Assembly: GCA_963758365.1 (NCBI GenBank) | Contig: CAVWVB010000001.1 | Location: forward strand, 2,542,001 to 2,606,000 | Direction of reading: 5' to 3' | Source: Dokdonella_A sp963758365 | Lineage (GTDB): Bacteria; Pseudomonadota; Gammaproteobacteria; Xanthomonadales; Rhodanobacteraceae | DNA length: 64,000 bases | In this document: in pieces, positions 8,596 to 17,520 of the stretch | Position numbering within the stretch: the stretch's first letter is position 1 | How the letters are laid out: each line of letters begins with the position of its first letter | The notes under the pieces: generated by a model | Databases searched by the model: none | What the model was told of the DNA's origin: nothing | Seen by the model: the letters and a program-made list of their open reading frames with translations, nothing else | Position numbers and translations under genes: made by a program

Positions 8596-9039
8596 TCAGG
8601 CCTTCTTGGCCCTTCTGGTTGCCTTCTTCGCGGTCTTCTTCCGTGCCTTTTTCTTTGCCGGCTTCCTGGCCGCTGAGGTCTTGCGTGCAGTCGCCGTCTT
8701 TGCCTTGGCGGTGGTCTTCTTCGCCGCCTTTCTCACGGTGACTTTCCGGGCTTTCTTGGCGGCCTTTTTGGCCGGTTTGCGTTTTGCAGCTTTCTTCATA
8801 GCCATATCGCGTCTTAGCTCCTCGTCAGTTGGCAGTGGTTGCCCAGTAAAAGCGTGAAGGAATGCTTCGCACAGCAGATCGCTGTTGGTGGCGTGACGAA
8901 GGTCACTTACCTGGCGGCGGGTCCGCTCGTCGGACACCAGCTTGAGAATGTGGAAGGGAACCGACACCGTGATTTTTTTTACCGACCCGGCCTTCGTACC
9001 GTGTTCAACGTACGGAGCGATGAAACGGGTCGCAGCCAT
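8596..9039 (-). CDS. metJ: methionine repressor MetJ with a lysine-rich histone-like C-terminal tail
   Basis: 147 residues. Residues about 7-75 closely match E. coli MetJ: VKKITVSVP (the ribbon that enters the DNA major groove), DERTRRQV, LRHATNSDLLCEAFLHAFTG and QPLPTDEELR. MetJ with S-adenosylmethionine represses methionine biosynthesis genes. E. coli MetJ is 105 residues; here the last part is replaced by a tail (about 81-147) made almost only of Lys, Ala, Arg and Thr, like histone H1 or bacterial AlgP/Hc-type proteins. The start at 9039 has an AGGGAAA ribosome binding site. Met boxes lie 161 bases upstream, indicating autoregulation. The MetJ core is certain; the tail's role is unknown. 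Confidence 0.95.
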   Translation of the reverse strand: MAATRFIAPYVEHGTKAGSVKKITVSVPFHILKLVSDERTRRQVSDLRHATNSDLLCEAFLHAFTGQPLPTDEELRRDMAMKKAAKRKPAKKAAKKARKVTVRKAAKKTTAKAKTATARKTSAARKPAKKKARKKTAKKATRRAKKA

Positions 9040-9199
9040 GTTTCCCTATTCGTTAGTCACGCCGGCGCAGAAACTATTACTGTCGTGCACGCCTGTCAAC
9101 AAATTTCTCAGGGGAAACAAGCAGTTCCCACGAGGGTCCGGAGGCGGGGATTCGGTCGTAAACGACGGATTGAATGGTGCAGGCGGCCATCCAATGCCA

Positions 9200-9223
9200 G
9201 GACATCTAGACGTCTATACGTCT
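9200..9223 (-). promoter_or_regulatory. tandem met boxes (MetJ operator)
   Basis: Three adjacent 8-mers read GGACATCT, AGACGTCT and ATACGTCT. The middle one is the exact E. coli met-box consensus; the outer two match at six and seven of eight positions. MetJ binds cooperatively to two or more contiguous met boxes. The array lies 161 bases upstream of the metJ start, and no other gene nearby starts from here, so it is read as autoregulation. Confidence 0.88.
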
Positions 9224-9253
9224 ATTTGAAAATGCAGCTTGCGCGATGCCATT

Positions 9254-9291
9254 AAACCGGAAAGCAAGCAGCGGCGCGGCTTTCCGGGTTT
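9254..9291. terminator. imperfect hairpin, possible gcvH terminator
   Basis: AAACCGGAAAGC (9254-9265) can pair with GCTTTCCGGGTTT (9279-9291) with one bulged base. On the minus strand the stem ends in GGTTTAATGG. It lies 300 bases past gcvH and just upstream of the met boxes, so it could insulate metJ from gcvH transcription. No experiment or strong T run supports it. Confidence 0.35.
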
Positions 9292-9592
9292 CCACGCGGC
9301 GCGGAAACAAATCGCCGGATTGCACGCGCGCATGACGTGATCGACGTCCATTGCGCGCGCGCCCGAACGTCGCAATGCCCCGCCAGCAAGCCAAACGGCA
9401 GGTAAATCCGGGCATGAAATTTATTTTTGCGGAACCCGCTCCGGGCACCCGAAATCGGGAAATCGGCGGGTACCGACGCTCGCCGCCGGTTCGAGTCATC
9501 CGCGGGGTCCGCATCATCCGCATCGGGAAAAGTGATCGAGCGCGGATTCGGACAGTGCACCTTTCGTCGCATGCCGACGTCGCGCGCGACGC

Positions 9593-9991
9593 CTAGTGCT
9601 CGTCGGCTTCGATCAGTTCCGCGTAGGCATCAGGGTCGAGCAGTTCTTCCTGCTCTTCGGCGAGGTTGTCCGGTTTGATCACGAAGATCCAGCCATCGCC
9701 GAACGCATCCTCGTTGATGGTCTCCGGCTTGTCGGGCAGCGCCTCGTTGACCGCAACGATCTCCCCGGAAACCGGAGCATAGACATCCGACGCTGCTTTC
9801 ACCGACTCGACAACCGCACACGCGTTGCCGGCCTTGACCGTGTCGCCCAGGCTCGGCAGTTCGACATAGACGAGGTCGCCCAGCAGACTTTGCGCGTGGT
9901 CGGAAATTCCGACCGTCACTGTTCCTTCGTCCTCGACGCGCGCCCACTCGTGAGACTTCATGAATTTCAGATCGCCGGGAATCTCTTGCAT
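9593..9991 (-). CDS. gcvH: glycine cleavage system H protein
   Basis: 132 residues, the usual length. The lipoyl-lysine site is K65 in VVESVKAASDVYAPV; other family signatures are HEWARVEDEG, VGISDHAQSLLGDLVYVELP and a C-terminal GDGWIFVIKP. The lipoylated protein shuttles the aminomethyl group and reducing equivalents between the P, T and L proteins of glycine cleavage. gcvT lies 291 bases upstream on the same strand; gcvP is not in the window. No glycine riboswitch was recognised upstream of either gene. Confidence 0.97.
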   Translation of the reverse strand: MQEIPGDLKFMKSHEWARVEDEGTVTVGISDHAQSLLGDLVYVELPSLGDTVKAGNACAVVESVKAASDVYAPVSGEIVAVNEALPDKPETINEDAFGDGWIFVIKPDNLAEEQEELLDPDAYAELIEADEH

Positions 9992-10282
9992 GGCACGTGT
10001 CCTTGATGAGGCTGCAGCAATCGGATTCTAGTGGACTGCAACGTTCATTGGGTAGCTGAAGCGCGACGTGGATCGTGGTGCCGGGCGCCGCCCCGGCATG
10101 AGGCCCATGGTGGTTCCAGAAGCTGCACCAGGCCACGCACGGCGCCGCGAGTCCGAGCGAGCCAGTCGTCGCGCTGTTTCGCGGCGCGGACGACACATTC
10201 GGTCGTCGCGCGAGGAAGGCGGCACAGCGGAATGGCAGCCGCGGTTCCGCAACCGATCCCGCAACGCGACGGACACCGCGTC
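9992..10282. other. intergenic region between gcvT and gcvH
   Basis: 291 bases without a credible gene. It contains a short hairpin at 10080-10097 (GCCGGG paired with CCCGGC, six-base loop). A possible frame on the minus strand gives an Arg-rich product with no recognisable features and is rejected. Confidence 0.55.
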
Positions 10283-11368
10283 CTACACCCCCTCGCAGGC
10301 CTGGCCCTCGCGCACGAACGGGTATTTCACGACGCGTACCGGAATCCGCCTGCCGCGAATATCCACGTGCAGGGTTCCCGTCAGCGCACCCGGCACGCGC
10401 GCGAATCCGATCGATCGGGAAAGAGTCGGCGAAAAGCTGCCGGACAGGATTTCGCCGTCTCCAAGTGCCGTGATCACACGTTGGCCGTGGCGCAGCACGC
10501 CCTTGTCGTCCATGACCACGCCGACCATCGCGCGATGGCCGCCGCCGGATTTCTGCTTCTCGAGTTCGTCGCGGCCGATGAAGTCGCGGCCGGCATCGAG
10601 CGCAACGGTCCAGCCGAGGTTCGACTCCCAAGGCGTGACGGTCTCGTCCATGTCCTGGCCGTAGAGATTCATGCCGGCTTCGAGCCGCAACGTATCGCGC
10701 GCACCGAGGCCGGCCGGCGCGATACCCGCGGCGAGCAAGCGGTTCCACAATCCGACCGCGTCGTGCTCGGGCACGATGATCTCGAAGCCGTCCTCCCCGG
10801 TGTAGCCGGTGCGCGCGATGAACAAGCCATCGACCTCGACCGCGCTGAACTTGCCTAGTCCGGCGACCCGCACCCGCGCATCGGGCGTCAGCAGCGCGAT
10901 CGTCTTGTCGCGCGCGTTGGGGCCCTGGACCGCGATCATCGACAGGTCGGCCCTCTCGCTGACCTCGATCGCGAACGCCTCCGCCTGCTTCCTGATCCAG
11001 GCCAGATCCTTGTCGCGCGTCGAAGCGTTGACGACGAGGCGGAAAAAATCGTCGGCGAGGAAATACACGATCAGATCGTCGATCACCCCGCCGTGCTCGT
11101 TGAGCATGCACGAGTAGAGGGCCTTGCCGGGTGTCTTGAGCTTGTCGACGCTGTTCGCGAGCAGACGGCGCAGAAAATCGCGCGTGCGCGCCCCGCGCAG
11201 GTCGATCACGGTCATGTGCGACACGTCGAACATGCCTGCATCGCGACGTACCGCGTGATGCTCCTCGATCTGCGAGCCGTAGCTGATCGGCATGTCCCAG
11301 CCGCCGAAGTCGACCATCTTCGCGCCGAGCGCGCGATGGGTTTCGTTGAGAATGGTCTTGTGGGTCAT
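10283..11368 (-). CDS. gcvT: aminomethyltransferase, glycine cleavage T protein
   Basis: 361 residues, the family length. The N-terminus (LNETHRALGAKMVDFGGWDMP) and RRDAGMFDVSHMTVIDLRG are T-protein signatures; the middle and end carry ARTGYTGEDGFEI, RDTLRLEAGMNLYGQDMDE and GWTVALDAGRDFIGRDEL. GcvT transfers the methylene group from the H-protein-bound aminomethyl arm to tetrahydrofolate and releases ammonia. It precedes gcvH on the same strand. Confidence 0.97.
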   Translation of the reverse strand: MTHKTILNETHRALGAKMVDFGGWDMPISYGSQIEEHHAVRRDAGMFDVSHMTVIDLRGARTRDFLRRLLANSVDKLKTPGKALYSCMLNEHGGVIDDLIVYFLADDFFRLVVNASTRDKDLAWIRKQAEAFAIEVSERADLSMIAVQGPNARDKTIALLTPDARVRVAGLGKFSAVEVDGLFIARTGYTGEDGFEIIVPEHDAVGLWNRLLAAGIAPAGLGARDTLRLEAGMNLYGQDMDETVTPWESNLGWTVALDAGRDFIGRDELEKQKSGGGHRAMVGVVMDDKGVLRHGQRVITALGDGEILSGSFSPTLSRSIGFARVPGALTGTLHVDIRGRRIPVRVVKYPFVREGQACEGV

Positions 11369-11513
11369 CGGATCCTTGCCGGATGCGGTCGCGGGATGCG
11401 CATTATCGCGGCATGCGGGCGGGCTGTCTGCGCTCGGCGGTGATACCGCGTCGCCACGCCAGCGAACCCGTTGCCCGCAATCGATCGGGTATCGCCGGAA
11501 TGGATTGCAAGGG

Positions 11514-11954
11514 TCACACCGCTTTCACGCGCAGCGTCGTTGCGTCCACCGCGACGACTTCGACTTCGCTTCCGGCCGGCAGATCCGGACCTTGGGCCAG
11601 CCACGATCCATCGCCGACGCGGACCTTGCCGCGCCCATTGACGATCGGTTCGGCCAGCACGAAACGCTGGCCCACGAGGCGTGCGCCACGCCGGTTGAGC
11701 AGGGGTTGTTCGTCACGCTGTTCGGCATGCGGACGAATGAATTTCCAGTAGACGAGACAGGCCGCGATCGCGAACAGCGCGAACAGCACGGCCTGGACCA
11801 GGACCGACAGGTCCGGAGCGATCAGCATGAGTACGCCCATGACGCCCGCGGCGATACCGATCCAGAGCATGAAATAGCCCGGCACGAGCATTTCAGCGGC
11901 GATCAGCACCAGAGCGAGCAGCCACCAGCCGTAGGTGTCGACGAGGCTTGTCAT
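11514..11954 (-). CDS. NfeD family membrane protein
   Basis: 146 residues. Two or three transmembrane segments lie within residues about 10-70 (WWLLALVLIAAEMLVPGYF, VLFALFAIAACLVYW), followed by a soluble OB-fold domain (about 85-146: GARLVGQRFVLAEPIVNGRGKVRVGDGSW). This is the short NfeD form, which partners SPFH proteins in membrane microdomains. The SPFH gene is directly upstream, 22 bases away, as expected. Confidence 0.93.
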   Translation of the reverse strand: MTSLVDTYGWWLLALVLIAAEMLVPGYFMLWIGIAAGVMGVLMLIAPDLSVLVQAVLFALFAIAACLVYWKFIRPHAEQRDEQPLLNRRGARLVGQRFVLAEPIVNGRGKVRVGDGSWLAQGPDLPAGSEVEVVAVDATTLRVKAV

Positions 11955-11976
11955 GAACAGATGTCCTTCGATGTCG

Positions 11977-12942
11977 CTAGCGTGGACCCGGCGGCGGTAC
12001 GCGCGGCGGCGCGTGCGCTGCGGGCGGTCGCGTCCCCTGTTCGGACAACGCGTTCTTCGCGAGTTCGGCGATGCCGGCCAGCGACCCGATCACCCCGGTC
12101 GCCTCGATCGGCAGCAGCAGCATCTTCTGGTTCGGCGACGCGGCCATGGCCTTGAGTGCCTCCACGTACTTGTTCGCAACGAAGTAGTTGAGGGCATTGA
12201 CGTCGCCGTTGGCGATCGCCGCCGACACCACCTCGGTCGCCTTGGCCTCGGCGGCCGCGAGGCGCTCGCGCGCCTCGGCTTCGCGGAACGCGGCTTCCTT
12301 TTCGCCCTCGGCGGCGAGGATCACCGACTGCTTCTCGCCCTCGGCCTTGAGGATCGCGGCCTGGCGGAAACCCTCGGCTTCGAGGATGTTCGCACGCTTC
12401 TCGCGCTCGGCCTTCATCTGGCGCGCCATCGAATCGACGAGGTCGCGCGGCGGCGCAATGTCCTTGAGTTCGATGCGGGTCACCTTGAGGCCCCACGGAT
12501 TGGTCGCCTCGTCGACGACCTTGAGCAGCGCGGCGTTGATCTGGTCGCGTTTGGACAGCGATTCATCGAGGTCGAGCGAGCCGAGCACGGTACGGATGTT
12601 GGTCATCACCAGGTTGATGATCGCGAGTTCGAGCTGGGCGACCTCGTAGGCCGCCTTGGCCGCATCGAGGACCTGGTAGAACACCACGCCATCGACCTTG
12701 ACCACCGCGTTGTCCTTGGTGATCACGTCCTGCGACGGCACGTCGAGGACCTGTTCCATCATGTTCATCTTGCGGCCGACGTTCTGCATGACCGGAATCA
12801 GCAGATGAAATCCCGGCGTCAGCGAGTGCGTGTACTTGCCCCAGCGTTCGACGGTCCATTCGTAGCCCTGCGGGACGATGCGCACGAGCTTGTAGAGGAC
12901 GATGACGGCCACGACGACGACCACGATCGCGAGAATTGGCAT
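11977..12942 (-). CDS. SPFH/band 7 (stomatin-like, QmcA-type) protein
   Basis: 321 residues. The N-terminus is a membrane anchor (about residues 2-19), followed by the SPFH domain: VPQGYEWTVERWGKYTHSL, PGFHLLIPVMQNVGRKMNM, VITKDNAVVKVDGVVFYQV and WGLKVTRIELKDI. A long Ala/Glu/Arg-rich coiled coil (about 185-245) and a C-terminal LLPIEATGVIGSLAGI stretch complete the QmcA/paraslipin pattern. Such proteins form oligomeric rafts and pair with NfeD, encoded next. The ATG at 12942 begins the hydrophobic anchor. Confidence 0.93.
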   Translation of the reverse strand: MPILAIVVVVVAVIVLYKLVRIVPQGYEWTVERWGKYTHSLTPGFHLLIPVMQNVGRKMNMMEQVLDVPSQDVITKDNAVVKVDGVVFYQVLDAAKAAYEVAQLELAIINLVMTNIRTVLGSLDLDESLSKRDQINAALLKVVDEATNPWGLKVTRIELKDIAPPRDLVDSMARQMKAEREKRANILEAEGFRQAAILKAEGEKQSVILAAEGEKEAAFREAEARERLAAAEAKATEVVSAAIANGDVNALNYFVANKYVEALKAMAASPNQKMLLLPIEATGVIGSLAGIAELAKNALSEQGTRPPAAHAPPRVPPPGPR

Positions 12943-13049
12943 GATGGCTTCCCCAGCGTGATGCAGGTGTCGACCTGCACGGATGCGGCGAGTATAGGCA
13001 GGCGCGTCGCCCGACGCGACCGCGGTCGCGCGCGTCCGTTCCTTGCGCG

Positions 13050-14387
13050 TCAGTCCGCGCGCGGGTTCGGCGCGCCGCCCTGCGGCAGCGGCAGGATCAG
13101 CGTCACGGCCAGACCGCCATCGCGCCGGTTCGAAAGCTGCACGCGTCCGCCGTGCGCTTCGGCAATCTCGCGCGCGAGCGCCAGACCGAGACCCGAGCCG
13201 CTGCGCTTGGTCGAGTAGAACGGCAGCAGTGCGTTCGCGAGCACGGTCTCGCTCATGCCGCTGCCACGATCGGCCACCTCCAGTCGCGTATCGCGTACGC
13301 TCTGGGTCACGTTGAGCTCGATCGCATTCGCCGGACCGCCCGCTTCGTGCGCATTCTTGAGCAGGTTGATCAGCACCTGCTCGATCTGTGCGCGGTCGAA
13401 GAATCCGGGTTCCGCAGGCAGCTGCGGCGGTGCCCGGAACACATGGTGGCGCCGCAGCGCATCCAGGAACGGCTGCCAGTCGACCGCTTCGGGCCGCGGC
13501 ATCGGCAGCTTGGCGAACCGCGCATAGCCCTGGATGAATCCTTCGAGGTGGCGCGTGCGCTCCTCGACCGTGTCGAATACGGTGGCCAGACGCTTCGCGT
13601 CGCCGAGCCGGGCCAGTTCGCGACCGGAGTGGGAAAGCGAACGGATCGGTGCGAGCGAGTTGTTGATCTCGTGGCTGATCACCCGGATCACCTTCTTCCA
13701 GGTCGCCACTTCCTGGCGTGCGAGTTCGCGGGTCAGCCGCTTCAACTGGTAGAGGCGGTGCGGCCGGCCCTGCAGCTTGAACACGCGTTGCGAAAGATGA
13801 AAGGTTTCCTCTTCCTGCTCGATTGAAACCGTGAACAGGCTGTCGACCTCGCCCGCGATCGCACGCGCGAGGGGCGCGGGCGCATTGGCGACGATCGTTT
13901 CGAACCGCTCGCCGTTGAGCGCGCGCCCGGCGTTGAGCAGTTGTCGCGCGGCGAGATTCGCGTAGACGACATGCCCGCCCTGCTCGACGAGCACGAGCGC
14001 GGTCGGCGTGTGCTGGACGACCGTGTCGAGCAGCAGCTCGCGCTGGAACAGGTGCTGGCGCTCCTCGCGCAGCACCCGGCCGAGTTCGTTGTGCGCGGCG
14101 ACCAGGTCGCCGACCTCGTCGCCGCGTTTCGCGCCGATCGAAAAGCTGAAGTCGCCGTCGCGAAACGCGACCACGCTGCCCGACAGCGCGCGGATCAGCG
14201 CGGCGACCGGGCGCGCCAGCATGCGCGCGAACACCAGTGCGGGAACGACGAGCAGGAACACCGCGAGCGCGGCGCCCTGCAGCGGCGAAGCGAGGAACGA
14301 AGTTGCCCACGCGGCCAGCGCGGAAGCCGCGATCAACGCGACCGCGAGCGCGGCCGCGAGCTTTCCTTCGAGCGAAATCAGGCGCAT
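13050..14387 (-). CDS. membrane sensor histidine kinase (NtrY-like)
   Basis: 445 residues from the ATG at 14387. Two transmembrane helices (about 7-30 and 37-57) are followed by a HAMP-like segment (about 58-112) and a PAS-like domain (about 118-200). The phospho-acceptor motif is VISHEINNSLAP with H239. The ATPase domain has N (LINLLKNAHEAGG), G1 (VADRGSGMS), F (PFYSTKRSGSGLGLA) boxes. HEINNSLAP is typical of NtrY/NtrB-like kinases that pair with sigma-54 response regulators, and such a regulator is encoded 216 bases upstream. Likely signal is envelope or compound stress tied to the adjacent efflux system, by context. Confidence 0.92.
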   Translation of the reverse strand: MRLISLEGKLAAALAVALIAASALAAWATSFLASPLQGAALAVFLLVVPALVFARMLARPVAALIRALSGSVVAFRDGDFSFSIGAKRGDEVGDLVAAHNELGRVLREERQHLFQRELLLDTVVQHTPTALVLVEQGGHVVYANLAARQLLNAGRALNGERFETIVANAPAPLARAIAGEVDSLFTVSIEQEEETFHLSQRVFKLQGRPHRLYQLKRLTRELARQEVATWKKVIRVISHEINNSLAPIRSLSHSGRELARLGDAKRLATVFDTVEERTRHLEGFIQGYARFAKLPMPRPEAVDWQPFLDALRRHHVFRAPPQLPAEPGFFDRAQIEQVLINLLKNAHEAGGPANAIELNVTQSVRDTRLEVADRGSGMSETVLANALLPFYSTKRSGSGLGLALAREIAEAHGGRVQLSNRRDGGLAVTLILPLPQGGAPNPRAD

Positions 14388-14603
14388 GGAGCCGGGATCC
14401 GGAAATGGGGAATCGGGATTCGCAGCAGCGCGAAGGATCGCACAGGTCTGTCGGAGCCGTGCCGGCACGGCTCATGCCTCGCACGGGGCCGCGCCGACCC
14501 GACGCCCGTCGCGTCCCGCCGCGGGACGCTGTCGGTTCGGGCGCGCGTCCGCTCCGGCCGCGACGCTGCGGGGCCCGAGACGGCCCGACCCGGATGCCGC
14601 TGC

Positions 14604-15965
<1,362 letters not shown>

Positions 15966-16161
15966 GACGTCGTTCGAGGCGTGTCGTGTGCGCATCCCGG
16001 GATTGGATGCGCGATGAGCTGCAAGGGTTGCATTGTTTCGTGGCGGGCGATGCGCGAATGGCCGGAAGCCGGAAGCATACAAGCTTGTCGCGTCGACGCA
16101 CGCCCGGATTCAGGTGGCTCGCGGCCCGTAAAGAGACGGCGCGCATGGACCTGGCTCAGCC

Positions 16162-17373
16162 TCATGCGCTCCGCGTGGCCACGGCGGGCGGCACGCGCGA
16201 GGCGCGCAGCGCAGGGGAAAGCACCGCGAGTTGTCCCAGCACCCACAGGCAAACGAAGCCGACCGGCACGTAATACCACGGCAGGCGAGGCACCTGATAC
16301 GCCTGCATCAGCCACAGGCTGAGCGCATAGGCCAGAATGGTGCCGCCCGCAAGGCCGATCGAGGTGATGATGAAATTCTCGGTCTGGAAGTAGCGCAGGA
16401 TATCCGCCCGGGTCGCGCCGAGCGCACGCCGTGTGCCGATTTGACGCGTGCGCTGGGCCACCCAGAAGCTGGCCATGCCGAGCACGCTGAGTGCGGTGAT
16501 CGCGAGCAGGAGCAGGACCACCATGCCGAGAACCACCGCCATCATCCGATCGGATTTGTATCCGTCGCGACGCACGTCCTGCATGCTCTCCAGGCCACGC
16601 ACGATGCGGCTCGCATTGATGCGGCCGAGCGTCTGCTCGACACGCGACATCAGCGGGTCGCGCCGCCCCGACTGGGCGCGAATCAGGTAGCGCGATTCGG
16701 TGCCGTATGGGCGGATCTGCGGCACCAAGGTCGAATATTCGGTTTCGTCGGTGTCGAGCCACGGCGCCTGCAAGCGGTCGACGACACCGATCACGGTGTT
16801 TGCGGGTTGCCGCGGGTCGAGGTAGAAACGCTGCCCGACGCCGCTCGTTCCGGGAAACAGCCGCTCCGCGAGCGCACGCGTGACGATCACGCCAGGCGGC
16901 CAGTCCGGGTCACGCAGGTCGCGAAACTCGATCTCTGCGGGCGTGAAGTTGCGTCCGGCGACGAGCCTGATGCCGAGCGCACCGATCGCATGGTCGTCGA
17001 CCATGTAGATCGCGGTCGCCAGCGTCGGGGTTTTCTGCTCGGGATTCAGCGAAATCGCCGTCGACCAGCCGGCCCGGCCCATCGGCACGCGATTGATCGG
17101 CGCGACATCCGCAACGCCGGGCAGCGCACGCAGCGTTGCCAGGTCCTGGCGCACCGCCGCTCGTACGTCATAGCGCGCCCCGAAACCGAGACTGCTGACC
17201 TCGAACGTATTGGCCTCGTCGAGACCGCTCGGGCGCCGCATCCGTTCCACGCGCTGCGCAACGATGAACAACGCGTTGCAGACGATGGCAAGCGTCAGCG
17301 CAATCTGCAGACCGATCAGGATCAGCGCAATCTTGCTGCGCATCAGCGCGGATACTATCGGGCGGATTTCCAT
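16162..17373 (-). CDS. ABC transporter permease, FtsX/MacB type (copy A2)
   Basis: 403 residues. One N-terminal transmembrane helix (about 16-40), a large periplasmic domain (about 45-275) and three C-terminal helices in an FtsX-like domain (GMASFWVAQRTRQIGTRRALGAT, ENFIITSIGLAGGTILAYAL, WYYVPVGFVCLWVLGQLAVL). It is a paralogue of the gene at 18834-20045: same length, closely matching last third, more divergent periplasmic part. MacB-type systems drive efflux of peptides or drugs with a periplasmic adaptor. Last permease of the operon. Confidence 0.92.
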   Translation of the reverse strand: MEIRPIVSALMRSKIALILIGLQIALTLAIVCNALFIVAQRVERMRRPSGLDEANTFEVSSLGFGARYDVRAAVRQDLATLRALPGVADVAPINRVPMGRAGWSTAISLNPEQKTPTLATAIYMVDDHAIGALGIRLVAGRNFTPAEIEFRDLRDPDWPPGVIVTRALAERLFPGTSGVGQRFYLDPRQPANTVIGVVDRLQAPWLDTDETEYSTLVPQIRPYGTESRYLIRAQSGRRDPLMSRVEQTLGRINASRIVRGLESMQDVRRDGYKSDRMMAVVLGMVVLLLLAITALSVLGMASFWVAQRTRQIGTRRALGATRADILRYFQTENFIITSIGLAGGTILAYALSLWLMQAYQVPRLPWYYVPVGFVCLWVLGQLAVLSPALRASRVPPAVATRSA

Positions 17374-17410
17374 CGGCGAACCTCGCGATCTGATGAAGAA
17401 TCTGGCGCAT

Positions 17411-17509
17411 GGATGCGCCAGCCGCGAAGGCGCACGCGCCTGAGCGGGAGCACGGGCCCGGCTTTGCCGGGGCCGCGCGAGCGCGAAAGTCGGACAGGAT
17501 GTTCGATCC
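17411..17509 (-). repeat. intra-operon repeat, copy 2 (hairpins between permease genes B2 and A2)
   Basis: About 99 bases closely matching 20105-20202. It contains two small stem-loops kept in both copies: AGGCGC/GCGCCT near 17428-17441 and GGCCCGGC/GCCGGGGCC near 17455-17474. It was probably copied together with the permease pair. The stems may stabilise or attenuate the transcript. Confidence 0.75.
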
Positions 17510-17520
17510 TTCGCGCTTGA

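Larger units (their letters stand above)
9040..9592. other. intergenic region upstream of metJ
   Basis: This 553-base stretch between metJ and gcvH contains no convincing gene. It holds the metJ leader and met-box array (9200-9223), an imperfect hairpin at 9254-9291 and a 12-base palindrome GTCGCGCGCGAC at 9579-9590 just past the gcvH stop. Open frames on either strand here have Arg-rich, low-complexity translations typical of GC-rich non-coding DNA. Confidence 0.7.

Noticed and set aside
9252..9572. Possible small genes between metJ and gcvH
   Set aside because: Frames on both strands give Arg-rich low-complexity products with no ribosome binding site or recognised domain.
10028..10276. 82-codon frame between gcvT and gcvH
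   Set aside because: No domain, no ribosome binding site, and Arg-rich composition.
11369..11513. Glycine riboswitch before gcvT
   Set aside because: The leader shows no recognisable tandem aptamer pattern, and the 145-base spacer to the NfeD gene is very short for a tandem glycine riboswitch. A covariance-model search would be decisive.
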